DNA from: Chryseotalea sanaruensis
GTDB taxonomy: Bacteria > Bacteroidota > Bacteroidia > Cytophagales > Cyclobacteriaceae
NCBI RefSeq assembly: GCF_003990915.1
Contig: NZ_BHXQ01000004.1
Span: forward strand, 496,001 to 560,000
Direction: 5' to 3'
DNA: 64,000 bases
Position 1 is the first letter of the stretch; each line of letters opens with the position of its first letter. The translations under genes and the position numbers were made by a program. The notes under the pieces were generated by a model. That model did no database searches. It was not told the origin of the DNA and saw only the letters and a program-made list of their open reading frames with translations. This document shows positions 62,312 through 64,000 of the stretch, in pieces.

Positions 62312-62807
62312 GAAAATAGAACAGCTGCTGGAAAAGTACTGGGAGTGCGAAACAACGTTGGATGAGGAGAAAGCTTTGCGCGAGTTTTTTAATCAGGCCG
62401 AAGTGCCCTTACACCTTAAGGAATCAGCTTCTTTGTTTCGCTACTTTGAGCAACAACGCCAACAGGTGATTACAGATGTGGCTTTTGAGGGACGCTTGAA
62501 GAAAGCGATTGAACCCCAAAAAGGAAAAATGAGAAGCCTTGTGTACAGCAGTTTGAGAATTGCTGCTGGTATAAGTGTAGTATTGGCCTCCTTCTGGTTG
62601 GTGCGTACTCAAATACGCGAAGATCAACCGCAGGAGATAACCGATACCTACGATGACCCTCAAAAGGCTTTTGAAGAAACTAAAAGAGCATTACAAATGA
62701 TCTCGAAAAATTTCAGCAAAGGACAAAAGGCCACTGCTAAATTAAACCTGATCAATGAAGCAAAGGATAAGATACAAACAAAAGACAATGATAAAGCGGA
62801 TAGTTAA
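62301..62807 (+). CDS. Putative anti-sigma factor (single-pass membrane protein)
   Basis: The 168-residue protein from the ATG at 62301 (another ATG lies two codons upstream) has a cytoplasmic helical part (KIEQLLEKYWECETTLDEEK, HLKESASLFRYFEQQRQQV), one membrane helix (LRIAAGISVVLASFWLVRT, about residues 76-95) and a periplasmic tail. It lacks the zinc HxxxCxxC motif of ZAS-type anti-sigma factors, but topology and overlap with the sigma gene support the role. The tail is charged (EETKRALQMISKNFSKGQKA). Assignment rests on position and topology. Confidence 0.75.
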   Translation: MDSKKIEQLLEKYWECETTLDEEKALREFFNQAEVPLHLKESASLFRYFEQQRQQVITDVAFEGRLKKAIEPQKGKMRSLVYSSLRIAAGISVVLASFWLVRTQIREDQPQEITDTYDDPQKAFEETKRALQMISKNFSKGQKATAKLNLINEAKDKIQTKDNDKADS

Positions 62808-62852
62808 TATCTGATTTCTCAAAAATAATTAAGAACTTAAAAAAAGAAAGAT

Positions 62853-63380
62853 ATGAAAAAGTTGATGTTAGCACTTGTGATGATGGCCGGATACGGTATT
62901 ACTTTTGGTCAGACTGATGCCATCTCAAAGTTTTTTGCCAAGTACCAAAACGATGAAAGTTTCAGCAATGTAACAGTAAGCAGTAAAATGTTTAGCCTGT
63001 TTACTAATATGGATGTTGAAACCGCAGAAGATAAAGAAGTGGTAGAAGCCATTAGTAAAATAAAAGGTTTGAGAATTCTTGCTAAAGAAGATGCCAGAAA
63101 TGCACGTGATTTGTACAAAGAAGCATTTACGTTAATTCCAATGAAGGATTATGAAGAACTGATGACTGTGCGTGATAAAGACCAGGACATGAAGTTTTTG
63201 ATTAAAGATGACGGCAAAGGAAAAATCTCTGAATTAATTATGATCATGGGTGGTACAACTGATTTTATGATCATGACTTTGTACGGAGAAATTGATTTGA
63301 AACAAGTGAGCCGCATTGGTAAGCGTATGGAAATCGATGGTTTGGATAAACTAGAGAACTTGGATAAGAAAAAGAACTAA
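62853..63380 (+). CDS. Secreted DUF4252-type protein 1
   Basis: A signal peptide (LMLALVMMAGYGITFGQ) and a 155-residue mature part matching the DUF4252 pattern: DAISKFFAKYQNDESFSNVT, VSSKMFSLFTNM, IKGLRILAK, YEELMTVRDKDQDMKFLIKD, and LIMIMGGTTDFMIMTLYGEI. Function is unknown. It is followed by a strong terminator (63399-63432) and by a paralogue. Placement directly after the sigma/anti-sigma pair suggests control by that sigma factor. Confidence 0.85.
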   Translation: MKKLMLALVMMAGYGITFGQTDAISKFFAKYQNDESFSNVTVSSKMFSLFTNMDVETAEDKEVVEAISKIKGLRILAKEDARNARDLYKEAFTLIPMKDYEELMTVRDKDQDMKFLIKDDGKGKISELIMIMGGTTDFMIMTLYGEIDLKQVSRIGKRMEIDGLDKLENLDKKKN

Positions 63381-63398
63381 AAATTATCCACCTTATTT

Positions 63399-63432
63399 AA
63401 ATATGGTCTGTCAAAAGCAGACCATATTTTTT
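63399..63432 (+). terminator. Rho-independent terminator after DUF4252 protein 1
   Basis: A perfect 12-bp stem (AAATATGGTCTG / CAGACCATATTT) with loop TCAAAAG, followed by a T run. The gene at 63488 therefore probably uses its own promoter or read-through. Confidence 0.85.
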
Positions 63433-63487
63433 ATCAACTTCTTTTGACTTCATTTTCTTTATCAGACACAATTTTAAAGGTATCTTC

Positions 63488-63964
63488 ATGAAAACATTTA
63501 TAGTATCCATGCTCGTACTGCTGACAGTTTCAGCAGCCAACAGCCAGCATAATAGTATCCGGGTTTTAAAAGATCGCTTTCGTGGAGAAGCGGATGTACA
63601 TAGTTTTAAAGTGGAAGGTTTTATGGCAAGGTTAGCCTTAAAAATGATTGATGACCATGAATTTAAAGAGGCTATTTCTGGCGTAAGAAGCATAGAGTTC
63701 ATTACTATTCCCAAGGAAGCTTTTGCTCAGCAGCGTGTGTCTGTTAGTGGTTATAAGAAGTTTTTAGAAGAGAATAATTTCGAGACATTAATGGAGGTTA
63801 AGGACAATGGAGAAGTTGTATCTTTCATGCTGGCTCCTGGTAAAAATCGTGACTATTACGTTGTCATTGTCGATGGAGCCCATGAAGTAGTTGTTTTCGA
63901 GTTGAAAGGATATATTGATCCAGCTTTGATTACCAGCGGAAAAATAACTTCAGCGAGTTTGTAA
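63488..63964 (+). CDS. Secreted DUF4252-type protein 2
   Basis: Signal peptide (FIVSMLVLLTVSAANSQ) and a 140-residue mature part that parallels the preceding protein: IRVLKDRFRGEADVHSFKVE, VRSIEFITIPKEAF, YKKFLEENNFETLMEVKDNG, and VVIVDGAHEVVVFELKGYID. It lacks the methionine-rich segment of paralogue 1. It is separated from it by 107 nt with a terminator. No clear -7 box was found. Function is unknown. Confidence 0.78.
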   Translation: MKTFIVSMLVLLTVSAANSQHNSIRVLKDRFRGEADVHSFKVEGFMARLALKMIDDHEFKEAISGVRSIEFITIPKEAFAQQRVSVSGYKKFLEENNFETLMEVKDNGEVVSFMLAPGKNRDYYVVIVDGAHEVVVFELKGYIDPALITSGKITSASL

Positions 63965-64000
63965 TGTTTTGAAGAAAGAGTACACTTATCTATAAATAAC

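Overview
The window is AT-rich chromosomal DNA of a Bacteroidota bacterium, most likely Cytophagales. Supporting signs are a Bacteroidota-type LysS with a C-terminal extension, an LptD-like barrel, many OmpA/CarbopepD-type surface proteins, a sigma/anti-sigma/DUF4252 cluster, almost no Shine-Dalgarno sequences, and promoters of the TTG-N19-21-TAnnTTTG type. No phage, insertion sequence, CRISPR array or rRNA was seen.

Layout. 1-12 kb: the 3' part of lysS faces an LptD-like gene, which is divergent from an amidase and an MCE (MlaD-type) protein. An acyl-CoA carboxyltransferase, a SirB1-like protein, pruA, a YjjG-type nucleotidase and an ArsR-type regulator follow. 12-19.8 kb: surface proteins, a membrane-protein/winged-helix pair, tRNA-Asn, a decayed GIY-YIG nuclease cassette ending in a second 3' piece of tRNA-Asn, an alpha/beta hydrolase and a TerB-like protein. 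19.9-32.1 kb: a signalling block with a 2940-residue soluble kinase (about 20 PAS domains, one GAF, HisKA_2/HATPase), a REC-PAS-HisKA_3 kinase overlapping its NarL-type regulator, and a PAS-HisKA kinase. 32.4-44.5 kb: a chemosensory cluster (soluble PAS-rich MCP, CheW, CheD, CheY, CheB, CheA, a CheC-like protein, a membrane GAF/PAS protein without output domain, CheR) with no flagellar genes. 44.6-56.2 kb: PBP1C, two OmpA-family proteins, a TPR protein ending in a kinase dimerisation domain, cystathionine beta-synthase, a pentameric ligand-gated ion channel homologue, ArfB and a stand-alone protein resembling the N-terminus of IF-2. 56.2-64 kb: DUF2007, AsmA-like and TonB-dependent receptor genes, then an ECF sigma factor, its putative anti-sigma factor and two DUF4252-type secreted proteins.

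Working together. The che genes form one complete phosphorelay with adaptation (CheR, CheB, CheD, CheC-like). In the absence of flagellar genes it may steer gliding or another output, which is inference. The neighbouring kinases make 20-44 kb a dense sensory island.

Most unusual observations: the tRNA-Asn/GIY-YIG cassette with a rebuilt tRNA 3' remnant; a roughly 75-bp hairpin repeat present three times, two copies in inverted orientation tightly around cheR; the giant PAS kinase built from recurring PAS subtypes; the bacterial Cys-loop-type channel; and the orphan IF2-N-like protein. All assignments are from reading the sequence; no database search was run.
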